From NCBI RefSeq assembly GCF_000817735.3, contig NZ_JTJC03000010.1, forward strand, positions 1-64,000: DNA of 64,000 nucleotides, given 5' to 3'. The translations under genes were made by a program, and so were the position numbers. The notes under the pieces are model-generated. The model saw only the letters and a list, made by a program, of their open reading frames with translations. It did no database searches and was not told the DNA's origin. Source of the DNA: Scytonema millei VB511283. GTDB taxonomy: Bacteria; Cyanobacteriota; Cyanobacteriia; Cyanobacteriales; Chroococcidiopsidaceae. Below, in pieces: positions 1-9,094 of this stretch (the stretch's first letter is position 1; each line of letters starts with the position of its first letter).

Positions 1-162
1 TCTAGGTTCGGTCGCCTTGCAGGACTGCTTTTTAGCTCGTCTCTCTTCCGGCGCTTTATTAATCTAACTAATCCCTCTCGCTCTTGTCAACTACTTGAGC
101 AAAAAAAATTTCGGCATTTTCTGAATCCACCACTCTGCAAGGGGTTGAAGAATTATTGCGCG
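1..162. other. left-edge non-coding stretch
   Basis: I see no gene in these bases. They lie downstream of the minus-strand gene that ends at 163. There is a short A run near 102 and no clear hairpin followed by a T run. The upstream neighbour lies outside the window. Confidence 0.4.
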
Positions 163-1410
163 TTACTGCTTGACTCCCTGAGTAGTCCCTGCCCAACCGT
201 GGGAGATTTGCGGTCGCGCTACAGTGCTAGGAAACATGGACTGGAAAGCAGAATCGCGATCGCCCAAACTTTCGTAGAAGAAGAAAGATACTCCCGCAAA
301 TCCTCGATTACGGACTGCTTGAACCTGCTGTTCAATCCGCTTCATAGGAGTAGGACGCTTTTTCAAACCTGCCAATATACCAATACTGACAGGAATACGG
401 CTACTGACTGCTTTGATTTCTGGATGCTCTATTTCTTTAAGAAAAGTTTTCAAGTCGTCTCGATAGACTTGTAAGACAACTTCCTCTACCAAACCCTTTT
501 TTTCCCAAGTACGCCAATCTTGTAGAGACGTGTTGTAAGCGTATTCGTGAGCATTTGGCGCTAGAGTCACGAGACAATCAGGTCTGCGAGTTTTGACCGC
601 TTGATAAATTTGGGTCATTAACTGCGTAATTTTATTAGCACGCCAGCGCATCCACTGCGGATGACGAGGATTGGCAGGCGGCTTCTTACCGCCATTTTCC
701 CGCTGGTAGAGTCGGGTAGTAAATGTGTCATAGCCCAAGTCAATAGGCAAACTGAAGTGATCGTCGATTTGGATACCGTCTATGTCGTACTTCAAGACAA
801 TCTCGGCAACTAAGTTGACGATAAATCGTTGCACCATTGGATGAAAGGGATTAAGCCAAACTTGGTTATATTTATTTCCTTTAGAAATTTGGCGGGAGTT
901 GCGGCGATAGGTGATCCAGTCTGGATGACGGCGGATGAGATCGGAATTGGCGGGTGCTTTTAACCCAAATTCAAACCAGGGAATAACGCTCAGTCCTTGC
1001 TGGTGACTCTGTTGGACGATTTCGGCTAAAACATCTCTTCCTTTCAACTTCGGATTGGGATCGAGCGATCTCCCAATTGTACGTTCTGCTACAGAGCTGG
1101 GATAGAGAGTATAGCCGCGATTCCAAACGGTAGGATAAACTGTGTTGAAGTTTAATTTTGCCAATCGTTGTAAAGCTTTGCTCAAGCGATCGCGGGAAAA
1201 CAGAACATCGCTGTCAATATTGGTCAACCACACTCCCCGCACTTCAGTTTCTACAGGGTGAGGCTGAGATGCTACTTGTAGCGGTAGGTGTAGTAGCAAG
1301 ACGATCGCCATACATAGACTGAATAAAGCCATAAACCAAGCTCGACGCTTACCCTTCACCAGTAATCCGTCCTTTTGAGAATTTGTTGGCAGTGGATTCG
1401 ATCGTCGCAC
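163..1410 (-). CDS. GHL10/DUF187 family glycoside hydrolase-like protein
   Basis: This is a 415-residue exported or membrane-anchored protein. A hydrophobic segment at about residues 25-48 follows a basic start and acts as signal peptide or anchor. The domain begins near residue 55 with VRGVWLTNIDSDVLF, followed by FNTVYPTVWNRGYTLYPSS, which is the hallmark of the glycosyl-hydrolase-like 10 family related to DUF187. DGIQIDDHF in the middle is the typical end of a TIM-barrel strand carrying acidic residues. Family members are thought to act on cell-wall or extracellular polysaccharide, but the substrate is not known from sequence. The gene stands alone on the minus strand, with its stop codon at 163-165. 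The length is usual for cyanobacterial members and no disruption is seen. Confidence 0.85.
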   Translation of the reverse strand: MRRSNPLPTNSQKDGLLVKGKRRAWFMALFSLCMAIVLLLHLPLQVASQPHPVETEVRGVWLTNIDSDVLFSRDRLSKALQRLAKLNFNTVYPTVWNRGYTLYPSSVAERTIGRSLDPNPKLKGRDVLAEIVQQSHQQGLSVIPWFEFGLKAPANSDLIRRHPDWITYRRNSRQISKGNKYNQVWLNPFHPMVQRFIVNLVAEIVLKYDIDGIQIDDHFSLPIDLGYDTFTTRLYQRENGGKKPPANPRHPQWMRWRANKITQLMTQIYQAVKTRRPDCLVTLAPNAHEYAYNTSLQDWRTWEKKGLVEEVVLQVYRDDLKTFLKEIEHPEIKAVSSRIPVSIGILAGLKKRPTPMKRIEQQVQAVRNRGFAGVSFFFYESLGDRDSAFQSMFPSTVARPQISHGWAGTTQGVKQ

Positions 1411-1490
1411 ATCTCATCTGTTAGCGGGAAATTATCAAATTTCATATAGACTCGCAACCGATTGTAAAGAGTTAAGTTAACGAGTTTATC

Positions 1491-1519
1491 GTAAGGGCGC
1501 ACAGCCGTACACCTCTACC
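1491..1519. repeat. degenerate copy of the GTAGGGGCGCAC palindrome
   Basis: GTAAGGGCGCACAGCCGTAC followed by ACCTCTACC matches the dispersed palindrome found intact at 4479-4506, with several mismatches in the right arm. It lies in the intergenic space upstream of the phosphatase gene. Confidence 0.6.
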
Positions 1520-1578
1520 ACTCCTTCTATGCTATGTGTCATAATCCAGCCTGGAGGTTATGTCTGAGGAAATGGCTG

Positions 1579-2559
1579 ATGCCATATGAATTAGAAAAAC
1601 AGGTGGCGATCGCATCTGTTATCCAGGCAGCAAAACTTTGTGTGCAGATTCAGCAAGATCGCCTTGCTGCTGCTATAGAAAAGCCAGATTTCAGTCCGGT
1701 GACAATTGCAGATTTAGGCGCTCAGGCAATTATATGTCAAGCGATCGCGGCAGCTTTTCCTCAAGATGTAGTTGTGGGAGAAGAAGATGCAAAGTTGCTG
1801 CGACAACCACAAATGTCTGAGCAACTGGAACAAATAACAGCTTACGTGAGGATACATGTATCAGAAGCATCTGCCGATCGCGTATTGGATTGGATCGATC
1901 GCGGTAACGGTAAAGTTGGCGATCGCTTTTGGACTTTAGATCCGATTGATGGTACGAAAGGATTTTTACGCGGCGACCGATACGCGATCGCCCTAGCTTT
2001 AATTGAGAATGGAGAAGTCAAGCTAGGGGTGATGGGTTGTCCGACATTACCACTAGATCTGAACCAGCCACAAGGTGAACGGGGAGTTTTGTTTGTGGCT
2101 GTCAAGGGACAAGGAGCAACTCAAATCGCTTTAAAAACTGGTGCAACTCAGCCAATTTTGGGGGCGAGAACCGCCAACAAAAGCAATTTTCGTTCGACGG
2201 AGAGTGTAGAGTCAAGACATGGTAATTTGCCCCTACAACGAGCGATCGCGCAAGCAGTTGGCATGACTGCCGAGCCACTCTCGATCGATAGCATGGCAAA
2301 ATATGCTGTAGTTGCCAGGGGTGAAGCTGCTCTTTATTTACGACTACCTTGGGCAGAATATCCCGATTACCGCGAAAATATTTGGGATCATGCCGCAGGA
2401 GCAATCGTTTTAGAAGAGGCTGGCGGTCGTGTTTCAGATATGTACGGTAAGCCTTTGGAGTTTGCGACCAATGCTAAGATGCTAAACAATCGGGGCATTA
2501 TTGCTAGCAGTAGCGATATCTATGATGCCGTGTTGGCTGCACTGCAAGAAAAAGTCTAA
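1579..2559 (+). CDS. 3'(2'),5'-bisphosphate nucleotidase, HAL2/CysQ-like
   Basis: This inositol-monophosphatase superfamily enzyme is predicted to remove the 3' phosphate of PAP, the by-product of PAPS use in sulfate assimilation. Visible motifs are the metal-binding GEEDA near residue 55, DPIDGTKGF in the first half, and WDHAAGAIVLEEAGG near the C-terminus, which together form the Li-sensitive phosphatase signature. The stretch between GEEDA and DPIDGT is long, as in the HAL2-type subgroup rather than bacterial SuhB. I chose ATG 1579 because AGGA lies at 1567-1570 with good spacing and the protein then begins MPYELEKQ. An upstream ATG at 1534 would add 15 residues that do not look like the family. 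The JAMM gene follows after 15 bases, so the two are probably co-transcribed. Confidence 0.88.
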   Translation: MPYELEKQVAIASVIQAAKLCVQIQQDRLAAAIEKPDFSPVTIADLGAQAIICQAIAAAFPQDVVVGEEDAKLLRQPQMSEQLEQITAYVRIHVSEASADRVLDWIDRGNGKVGDRFWTLDPIDGTKGFLRGDRYAIALALIENGEVKLGVMGCPTLPLDLNQPQGERGVLFVAVKGQGATQIALKTGATQPILGARTANKSNFRSTESVESRHGNLPLQRAIAQAVGMTAEPLSIDSMAKYAVVARGEAALYLRLPWAEYPDYRENIWDHAAGAIVLEEAGGRVSDMYGKPLEFATNAKMLNNRGIIASSSDIYDAVLAALQEKV

Positions 2560-2574
2560 GTCGATTTAAAGCTT

Positions 2575-3054
2575 GTGAGTATTAAGTTAACGGTCGAACA
2601 TTTGCGGCTGATTTGTACCCATGCAGAAAGTACCTATCCACATGAGTGCTGTGGCTTATTATTGGGTAAGTTGAGTCAGAATGACAAAATTTTAGTCGAG
2701 GCGATCGCCACGGAAAATGTTTGGAATCCAACAGCTGCCGCAGATTTTCAAGCGATCGATCCAAATCTGAATTTAGGCACGGAGAAAAATACTTACTACA
2801 CGATCGCGCCAGAAGTGATGTTGAAAGTGCAAAAAGAGGCACGCGATCGCCAACTTGATATTATTGGGATTTATCATTCCCACCCCAACCATCCCGCCAT
2901 CCCCTCGGAATTCGATCGCCTCTGTGGGTGGCAGACCTATTCGTATATCATTGTTTCAGTTCTCCAAGGCAAGGCTGGAGACGTATTGAGTTGGAGCCTT
3001 GACGATAACCATCAGTTCCAACCAGAAGAGATTGTCGTAGAAAGATTGATTTAG
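2575..3054 (+). CDS. JAMM/MPN+ (M67 family) metalloprotease
   Basis: This 159-residue single-domain protein starts at GTG 2575. The full zinc-metalloprotease signature is present: a glutamate in HECCGLLLG at the N-terminus and HSHPNHPAIPSEFD, which fits HxH-x7-SxxD exactly. Members of this family cleave isopeptide or C-terminal bonds next to ubiquitin-like or ThiS/MoaD-like proteins. The next gene downstream is a MoeB-type activating enzyme with a rhodanese domain, so a role in processing or recycling a sulfur-carrier protein is a reasonable inference. No MoaD or ThiS gene is visible beside it. The function is not proven. The active site looks intact, so I expect a working enzyme. Confidence 0.85.
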   Translation: MSIKLTVEHLRLICTHAESTYPHECCGLLLGKLSQNDKILVEAIATENVWNPTAAADFQAIDPNLNLGTEKNTYYTIAPEVMLKVQKEARDRQLDIIGIYHSHPNHPAIPSEFDRLCGWQTYSYIIVSVLQGKAGDVLSWSLDDNHQFQPEEIVVERLI

Positions 3055-3234
3055 CGATCGCAAATTTAAGCACCAAAATTTAAGAATTGTATCGCGATCG
3101 TATCGAGTGTTTTTCCATTTAAGATACGATGTAGGGTCTGTCTGTATTCAAGATAGATTCCATCTCCCCATCACCCCCTCATGATGGTAATTAACCGGAG
3201 ACGATGTTAATCCGCTCCTTTCCATCAAACTGTT

Positions 3235-4407
3235 ATGCTCAATCCCAATTTGGATGAAATCCAACTCTCACAAGAAGAATACGAACGTTTTTCCCGCCAT
3301 TTGATTTTGCCAGAAGTCGGACTGGAAGGACAAAAGCGTTTGAAAGCCGCCAGCGTACTGTGTATCGGTACGGGAGGTTTAGGCGCGCCCCTGTTGTTAT
3401 ACTTAGCAGCAGCCGGAATCGGACGCATCGGAATTGTCGATTTTGATATCGTCGATCGCTCCAATTTACAACGTCAGGTGATTCACGGTACGTCTTGGGT
3501 TGGTAAACCGAAGATTGAATCTGCCAAAGAGCGAATTCTAGAGATTAACCCTCATTGTCAGGTTGACCTTTATGAAACACGCTTGAGTTCGGAAAATGCG
3601 CTGGAAATCCTCAAACCATACGATATCGTCGCTGATGGAACTGACAACTTTCCTACGCGGTATTTGGTAAACGATGCTTGCGTGTTGTTAGATAAGCCCA
3701 ACGTTTACGGTTCCATTTTCCGATTTGAAGGACAAGCGACTGTATTTAACTATAAGGGTGGTCCCAACTACCGCGATTTATATCCCGAACCCCCACCGCC
3801 AGGGATGGTTCCTTCCTGCGCTGAAGGTGGGGTACTGGGAGTGCTGTGTGGCATCATTGGTACAATTCAGGCAACGGAAACTGTCAAAATCATTTTGGGT
3901 AAAGGAACGAGTTTGAGCGGGCGTTTGTTACTATACAATGCCCTCGATATGAAGTTCCGCGAGTTGAAGTTGCGTCCCAATCCCGTGCGTCCGGTAATTG
4001 AAAAGTTGGTAGATTACGAACAATTCTGTGGGATTCCCCAAGCGAAAGCAGAGGAGGCAAAACAGCAGATGGATATTCAAGAAATGACGGTACAGGAGTT
4101 GAAGCAGTTACTCGATAGTGGCGCTGATGATTTCGTGCTGCTAGACGTGCGTAACCCGCACGAGTATGAAATTGCGAAGATTCCTGGTTCGGTATTAGTG
4201 CCTTTGCCAGATATTGAGAATGGCGAAGGTGTGGAAAAGGTAAAAGAAATACTCAACGGTCATCGCTTAATTGCTCATTGTAAAGCAGGACTGCGATCGG
4301 CTAAGGCTTTAGGTATTTTGAAGCAAGCTGGGATTGAAGGGACGAATGTGAAGGGTGGAATTACTGCCTGGAGTCAGGAAATCGATCCTTCCGTGCCTCA
4401 GTATTAG
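3235..4407 (+). CDS. moeB: MoeB/ThiF-type adenylyltransferase with C-terminal rhodanese domain
   Basis: This protein activates the C-terminal glycine of a sulfur-carrier protein (MoaD or ThiS type) by adenylation and probably passes sulfur through its rhodanese domain. The N-terminal ThiF domain (about residues 10-250) has the nucleotide loop GTGGLGAPLLLYLAAAGIG, followed by DxVDxSNLQRQ and a DGTDNFPTRY stretch. The conserved cysteine lies in PSCAEGGV. The rhodanese domain (about 285-390) ends in HCKAGLRSAKA, with the active-site cysteine in place. The two CxxC pairs that bind zinc in E. coli MoeB are not seen; residues NYRDLYPEPP occupy the first site. As far as I recall this is common in cyanobacterial members. 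The gene lies 180 bases after a JAMM protease gene. Confidence 0.88.
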   Translation: MLNPNLDEIQLSQEEYERFSRHLILPEVGLEGQKRLKAASVLCIGTGGLGAPLLLYLAAAGIGRIGIVDFDIVDRSNLQRQVIHGTSWVGKPKIESAKERILEINPHCQVDLYETRLSSENALEILKPYDIVADGTDNFPTRYLVNDACVLLDKPNVYGSIFRFEGQATVFNYKGGPNYRDLYPEPPPPGMVPSCAEGGVLGVLCGIIGTIQATETVKIILGKGTSLSGRLLLYNALDMKFRELKLRPNPVRPVIEKLVDYEQFCGIPQAKAEEAKQQMDIQEMTVQELKQLLDSGADDFVLLDVRNPHEYEIAKIPGSVLVPLPDIENGEGVEKVKEILNGHRLIAHCKAGLRSAKALGILKQAGIEGTNVKGGITAWSQEIDPSVPQY

Positions 4408-4436
4408 ATCCCCCCTGTCCCCTTAAAAAGGGGGGC
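4407..4436. repeat. GATCCCCCC palindromic element, possible terminator of moeB
   Basis: GATCCCCCCTGTCCCC, a short A-rich loop and GGGGGGC form a hairpin directly at the moeB stop codon. It is a shortened relative of the element inside the ribokinase gene at 50735-50806. It may end moeB transcription, but no clear T run follows. Confidence 0.55.
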
Positions 4437-4478
4437 GTAAGGCGGACATTCCTTAAATATTAGGTGAAAAACAATGTA

Positions 4479-4506
4479 GTAGGGGCGCACAGCCGTGCGC
4501 CCCTAC
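4479..4506. repeat. GTAGGGGCGCAC dispersed palindrome
   Basis: GTAGGGGCGCAC and GTGCGCCCCTAC flank a four-base centre, giving a perfect 12-base-pair hairpin. Related copies are at 1491, 21955, 30694 and 55866. It sits in the convergent space between moeB and metK. Confidence 0.8.
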
Positions 4507-4524
4507 AAATTTGGGTACAAAAAA

Positions 4525-4553
4525 TGTAGAGACATTTACGTGCCATATCTCTA
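4525..4553. repeat. GTAGAGACATT dispersed palindrome
   Basis: GTAGAGACATTT and ATATCTCTAC form an imperfect inverted repeat. It belongs with the copies at 18585-18612 and near 19798-19825, which share the GTAGAGA and TCTCTAC ends. Confidence 0.5.
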
Positions 4554-4576
4554 CATGAAGAACTACCTATGTTTGG

Positions 4577-5836
4577 TTAGACTGTCGCTGAAACGGGTTG
4601 ATTTAGTGCTTGTTTTAAGATGTCTGCTTTGTCGGTTTTTTCCCAAGGCAAGTCTAAGTCGTTGCGTCCCAAATGACCGTAGGCAGCAACATCTTGATAG
4701 AAGCGACCACCTCTTTCCGCTGGTAGGTTACGCAAATTAAAGGCGTGGATAATGCCAGCTGGACGGAGTTCAAAATTTTGTTGGACTAACTCCAGCAAAA
4801 GGTCTTCGTCAATTTTGCCCGTGCCGAATGTTTCTACTAAAATGCTAACGGGTCGCGCTACACCGATCGCATAACTTAGTTGTACTTCGCACTTGTCAGC
4901 TAGCCCAGCAGCTACAATATTTTTTGCCACGTAGCGGCACGCATAAGCTGCACTGCGGTCTACTTTAGTGGGGTCTTTACCGGAAAAAGCACCGCCACCA
5001 TGCCGTGAGTACCCACCATAGGTATCGACGATAATTTTACGTCCAGTTAAGCCGGAATCGCCTTGAGGACCGCCAATGACAAACTTGCCCGTAGGGTTGA
5101 CTAGAAAGCGAGTTTGTGCGTCTGGTTTGACCTCAATATCGGCAAAAACTGGTTCTACAACCGCAGACCAAAGATCTTCTTTAATCTTGGCTTGCACTGC
5201 TTTTTCATCGGTGATGTCACCAATCGTTGGTGCGTGCTGAGTCGAGATTAATATTGTATCAATTCCTACAGGTCGTCCGTCTTCATAGGCAATGGTGACT
5301 TGAGTTTTGCCATCAGGACGCAAGTACGCCAATTGACCAGTTTTCCGTACTGCGGCTAGACGGCGAGAAATGCGGTGGGCAAGACTGATAGGTAGAGGCA
5401 TCAGTTCGGGGGTTTCGTTACAAGCGAAACCAAACATGATCCCTTGGTCGCCCGCACCAGTAGAATCAAATAATTCTTCGCTCGACTGTTCGCGGGTTTC
5501 TTGAGCTGTATTTACCCCTTGAGCAATATCAGCCGACTGTTCGTCTAGGGCAACTAGTACGGAACAGCTATTAGAACAGAAGCCGTTAACAGCATCCGTA
5601 TAGCCAATTTCAGCGATTTTTTGTCTGGCTAAGTTAACATAGTTAACTTGAGCTTTGCTAGTAATTTCACCAGTAATTAATACTAGTCCAGTGTTAACGA
5701 CTACTTCTGCTGCGACTCGGCTGCTGGGGTCTTGTGCCAATAATGCATCTAAGATAGTATCAGAAATTTGATCGCAGATTTTATCGGGATGACCTTCGGT
5801 AACTGATTCTGAGGAAAATAGGTAGCGACGAGACAA
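4577..5836 (-). CDS. metK: S-adenosylmethionine synthetase
   Basis: MetK makes S-adenosylmethionine from methionine and ATP in the cytoplasm, supplying methyl groups for, among others, ChlM encoded later in this window. The 419-residue sequence is full length. It has the N-terminal [18 protein letters not shown] motif, the [10 protein letters not shown] motif in the middle and the glycine-rich loop [19 protein letters not shown]. The start is supported by AAGGAGGA about ten bases upstream of the ATG. No SAM riboswitch core could be recognised in the 260 bases upstream, though I cannot exclude a divergent one by eye. The gene converges on moeB, with two dispersed palindromes between them. Confidence 0.97.
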   Translation of the reverse strand: MSRRYLFSSESVTEGHPDKICDQISDTILDALLAQDPSSRVAAEVVVNTGLVLITGEITSKAQVNYVNLARQKIAEIGYTDAVNGFCSNSCSVLVALDEQSADIAQGVNTAQETREQSSEELFDSTGAGDQGIMFGFACNETPELMPLPISLAHRISRRLAAVRKTGQLAYLRPDGKTQVTIAYEDGRPVGIDTILISTQHAPTIGDITDEKAVQAKIKEDLWSAVVEPVFADIEVKPDAQTRFLVNPTGKFVIGGPQGDSGLTGRKIIVDTYGGYSRHGGGAFSGKDPTKVDRSAAYACRYVAKNIVAAGLADKCEVQLSYAIGVARPVSILVETFGTGKIDEDLLLELVQQNFELRPAGIIHAFNLRNLPAERGGRFYQDVAAYGHLGRNDLDLPWEKTDKADILKQALNQPVSATV

Positions 5837-6097
5837 AGGCAGTTCCTCCTTGGAGTTGCTGAATATTGAGTAAGTTTGCTTTGAGTGTAGCTATGTCAGT
5901 CGGCGATCGCCGCCGTTTTACCACTATTTACAATTAGTTATTGTGTGGACGCTATCCCCTCAGCGATTAAAAGCTAGATAGACGGTGTGTATTTTAGCCT
6001 ATCTTAAACAAGTCGGTTTGTAAAAATTCTAGTAGGAAATTTGCCATCTTAACGCAACAGGTGTATTAAGTCTGTGTAAAGTTCGATCGTTTCACAG

Positions 6098-7465
6098 CTA
6101 ACCTAAAATGCGCTTAAGTAAGGGTAATTTTCCGCGATAGGGAGGATAGCGTAAATTAATCTCGATCGCCAGAGAACGGTGCAGTACGCTCTTGTAGTGC
6201 GAAAATGTGTCAAAACTAGCTTTGCCATGATATTTTCCCATGCCACTACTACCCACTCCACCAAAGGGTAACGTGGGAACGACGAATTGCAATACGGTGT
6301 CGTTGACGCAGGCGCTACCAGAGGAAGTTTCTGCTAGAACGCGCTTTTGCAGGTTTCTGTCACGGGAAAAGAGGTATAAAGCCAACGGTTTCGGTCTTTG
6401 ATTAACAATCGCGATCGCCTCAGATATATCTTGGTACGTCACGACTGGTAAAATGGGACCAAAAATTTCTGACTGCATTGCTGGTACGTCTAGGGAGGCT
6501 AACTCAATGACAGTGGGTGCAATGTAGCGTGACTCGGCATCGGTTTCTCCTCCAAAAACTATCTTGCCATCCGCTAGCAAGGCAGCCAAGCGGTCGAATT
6601 GTTTGCGATCGATAATTCTGCCATAATCGGGGCTATTTGCGGGTTGCGTGCCGTAAAATTCTGCGATGCATTTTTGAATTTTCTCGATGAATTGTTGTTT
6701 AATTGCTTCAGGGACTAAAAGATAGTCGGGGGCAATACAACTTTGTCCAGCATTGATAAATTTTCCCCAAGTAATTCGCTTGGCAGCATACTCAAGATGA
6801 ATATCGGCATCAACAATACAAGGACTTTTACCACCTAGTTCTAAAGTCACTGGAGTTAAATACTTTGCTGCCGCTTCCATCACAATTCTACCTACGTTTG
6901 TCCCACCTGTAAAAAAGATATGGTCAAATTTTTCTGCTAATAGTTTTTGACTCGTTTCGGCTCCACCTTCCACAACTGAAATATAGGCAGGATCGAAATA
7001 GTTCTGTAACATTTTAGCTAAGACCTCAGTGGCGTGAGTCGCGATTTCTGATGGTTTAACAATCGCACAGTTACCCGCTGCGATCGCACCTACAAGTGGA
7101 GTAATAGCTAACTGCAATGGATAATTCCACGGACTAATAATTAAAACAATTCCTAGCGGTTCTGGATAGATTCTGCCAGCACCAGGTTGTTGCTCTATAG
7201 GAACGGCAGCTTTATGAGGTTTTATCCACTTTTTTAGATATTTGACGGCGTAGTCGATCTCTTTCTTGACTACGGTAATTTCTGTTAAGTATATTTCAAC
7301 ACCTGGTTTATGGAGATCTGCTTGTAATGCCTCGTTAATAGCGATTTCGTACTCAGCTATTGCCTGTTTGAGGGTTTTAAGCTGGGCAAGCCGAAAGTCT
7401 ATCGATTTCGTTTTACCAGTTTGAAAAAATTCTCTTTGTTGGCGTAGCAGCTCGGAGTAATTCAT
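6098..7465 (-). CDS. aldehyde dehydrogenase, class 3 / fatty-aldehyde type
   Basis: This NAD(P)-dependent enzyme oxidises aldehydes to acids. At 455 residues it is the short class 3 form. It has IISPWNYPLQL for cofactor binding, FTGGTNVGR, the glutamate motif ELGGKSPCIV and the catalytic cysteine in NAGQSCIAPDY. The C-terminus ends in a hydrophobic, basic stretch as in membrane-associated fatty-aldehyde dehydrogenases. Cyanobacterial relatives have been linked to oxidation of long-chain and apocarotenoid aldehydes, so fatty aldehyde is the likely but unproven substrate. I start at ATG 7465; an in-frame TTG lies nine bases further upstream. A perfect 7-base inverted repeat lies just upstream, at 7479-7500. 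Confidence 0.88.
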   Translation of the reverse strand: MNYSELLRQQREFFQTGKTKSIDFRLAQLKTLKQAIAEYEIAINEALQADLHKPGVEIYLTEITVVKKEIDYAVKYLKKWIKPHKAAVPIEQQPGAGRIYPEPLGIVLIISPWNYPLQLAITPLVGAIAAGNCAIVKPSEIATHATEVLAKMLQNYFDPAYISVVEGGAETSQKLLAEKFDHIFFTGGTNVGRIVMEAAAKYLTPVTLELGGKSPCIVDADIHLEYAAKRITWGKFINAGQSCIAPDYLLVPEAIKQQFIEKIQKCIAEFYGTQPANSPDYGRIIDRKQFDRLAALLADGKIVFGGETDAESRYIAPTVIELASLDVPAMQSEIFGPILPVVTYQDISEAIAIVNQRPKPLALYLFSRDRNLQKRVLAETSSGSACVNDTVLQFVVPTLPFGGVGSSGMGKYHGKASFDTFSHYKSVLHRSLAIEINLRYPPYRGKLPLLKRILG

Positions 7466-7478
7466 AGTTTTCAATTAT

Positions 7479-7500
7479 TTCACTACACTTTGATAGTGAA
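7479..7500. promoter_or_regulatory. inverted repeat upstream of aldehyde dehydrogenase, candidate operator
   Basis: TTCACTA and TAGTGAA are perfect inverted arms separated by eight bases, and the element ends about 14 bases before the start codon. It could bind a dimeric regulator or form a hairpin over the leader. No regulator gene is adjacent. Confidence 0.35.
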
Positions 7501-7698
7501 GTGCTTGCAGTAGCGCCTACGATCTTGATACAATTTACTTCACAATGGAAATATTATAATTTTTTTTAATTTAAGTTATATTCTGATTATTAAACAGAAA
7601 TACTCTACTACAAGTAGCTTTTTAAAGCAAGTCGCAACAGCGATCGCCTCTCATAAAATCAATTGCAGAAAAGTCTAGTTCAAGGCGAGCGATCGCCC

Positions 7699-7734
7699 TT
7701 ACAAATGACAAATGACGAATGACAAATAACAAGC
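7699..7734. repeat. ACAAATG short tandem repeat
   Basis: Consecutive heptamers of the form ACAAATG/ACGAATG lie just downstream of the kinase gene. The same unit recurs near 30040, 47690, 52080 and 63260. Confidence 0.75.
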
Positions 7735-7738
7735 GAAT

Positions 7739-8833
7739 CTACTTCATCATAGGTAAGCAAACGCTAAAAGTACTACCTTTTCCAAGTTCGGAATCAACTT
7801 GTAGCGTACCTTGATGGGCTTCGACAATGCGGCGTGATAAATACAGCCCTAAGCCACTACCAGAACGCCTATGGCTACCTTGACGAAATCGTTGAAACAA
7901 AGTCTGTCTATCTTCAAAGGAAATACCAGAACCCGTATCGATCACGTCTACTTGTAAATCCGAGTCAGGATTGGTAGACATGCGAACGGTAACAGAGCCT
8001 TTATCGGTAAATTTGAGTGCATTGCCCACCAGATTAGTGAAGAGACGATGCAATTCCAAGCGATCGCCGGAAACTTTCACAGATGGAATGGGTTGCTGTT
8101 GTTGTAACTGGAGCGATACACCTTTATCTTGCGCTAGAGGAGATAGTTCTTTTACGATATCTTCTAGCAAATTTTGCAAGTCTACTGGAAAAAATGCCAA
8201 GGTCTTGCGCCCAGCCTCAAAACGATAGACTTCCAACAGCGTATTGACCATTTGCAGCAGATTTTGATTGCTGCGGATCATCGTTGCGATCGCTTCATGG
8301 ATCGGCGGCGATAGTTCTCCTAATGCCCCTTGCGCCAGAAGTACGAGCATTCGATCGGCGGCAACCAGGGGAGTGCGAAGGTCGTGCGTTAAACGAGAGA
8401 CAAAATCTTCTCTTTGACGGGCAATTTCATCCCGTTCGTCTACGCTGTGCTTCAACCGCAACAGCGATCGCACTCTTGCCAAAAGTTCTTCGACTTCGAC
8501 AGGCTTGCGGATAAAATCGTCTGCGCCCGTGTCTAACCCTTTAGCAACACTAGGTTGGTCGTAAGCAGTAATCAGTAAAATTGGAATGAAAGGTAGTTTG
8601 GCATTTTGCCGGAGGCGCTGAGTCACCTCAAACCCATCCATTCCTGGCATCATGACATCAAGCAGAACGAGATGAGGCGGTGATTTTTCAACTTCTGCTA
8701 GTGCAGTGGGACCGTCTTCTGCCGTAGTAATGGTGTATCCTTCTTCCTCCAAAATCGTTTGAATTAGGAACACATTATCGGGAGAGTCGTCAACCACGAG
8801 GATTCGATCGGCTTTGGAGGATGGGATAGTCAT
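7739..8833 (-). CDS. hybrid response regulator-histidine kinase
   Basis: This is a 364-residue soluble two-component protein with an N-terminal receiver domain followed by a kinase. The receiver has the acidic pair in VVDDSPDN and the phospho-acceptor aspartate in LLDVMMPGMDG. The HisKA box SRLTHDLRTPL follows a short helical linker near residue 145. The ATPase domain shows NLVGNALKF (N box), DTGSGIS (G1) and GSGLGLYLSRRIVEAHQG (G2). It has no membrane segment or input sensor, so it is probably driven by phosphorylation from another kinase or by interaction with a sensor. No partner gene lies next to it, and the signal is unknown. Confidence 0.9.
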   Translation of the reverse strand: MTIPSSKADRILVVDDSPDNVFLIQTILEEEGYTITTAEDGPTALAEVEKSPPHLVLLDVMMPGMDGFEVTQRLRQNAKLPFIPILLITAYDQPSVAKGLDTGADDFIRKPVEVEELLARVRSLLRLKHSVDERDEIARQREDFVSRLTHDLRTPLVAADRMLVLLAQGALGELSPPIHEAIATMIRSNQNLLQMVNTLLEVYRFEAGRKTLAFFPVDLQNLLEDIVKELSPLAQDKGVSLQLQQQQPIPSVKVSGDRLELHRLFTNLVGNALKFTDKGSVTVRMSTNPDSDLQVDVIDTGSGISFEDRQTLFQRFRQGSHRRSGSGLGLYLSRRIVEAHQGTLQVDSELGKGSTFSVCLPMMK

Positions 8834-9094
8834 GAAATCCGCACGCTGCTCAATAAATTAAGATTTTATATTTTCTAAATATCTATTCGTTGGTATCATT
8901 CTTCCTTGTCGTTACAAAATTAACCTCTTACCCAAGAGAGAATGTTTCTCCAACTACAGACCGTTACATTTTTCGGCAATGTTCGATCGCGGTAGCAAAT
9001 TCATCTGCCGATCGAGCAATTGATGCAAATAGTTAGCTTCGGCAGATAGATAACAATCTGAAATAGTTAACATCAGCGATCGCGATGAAAGAGT

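Noticed and set aside
145-474. 109-codon plus-strand frame at the left edge
   Set aside because: It is antisense to the C-terminal part of the GHL10 gene and its product shows no recognisable feature.
1638-2404. Additional frames overlapping the bisphosphate nucleotidase gene
   Set aside because: The nucleotidase is well conserved across this span, so these frames are by-products of its codons.
5837-6097. SAM riboswitch upstream of metK
   Set aside because: I could not find the conserved core of SAM-I or SAM-II classes on the minus strand. The gene has an ordinary AAGGAGGA leader.
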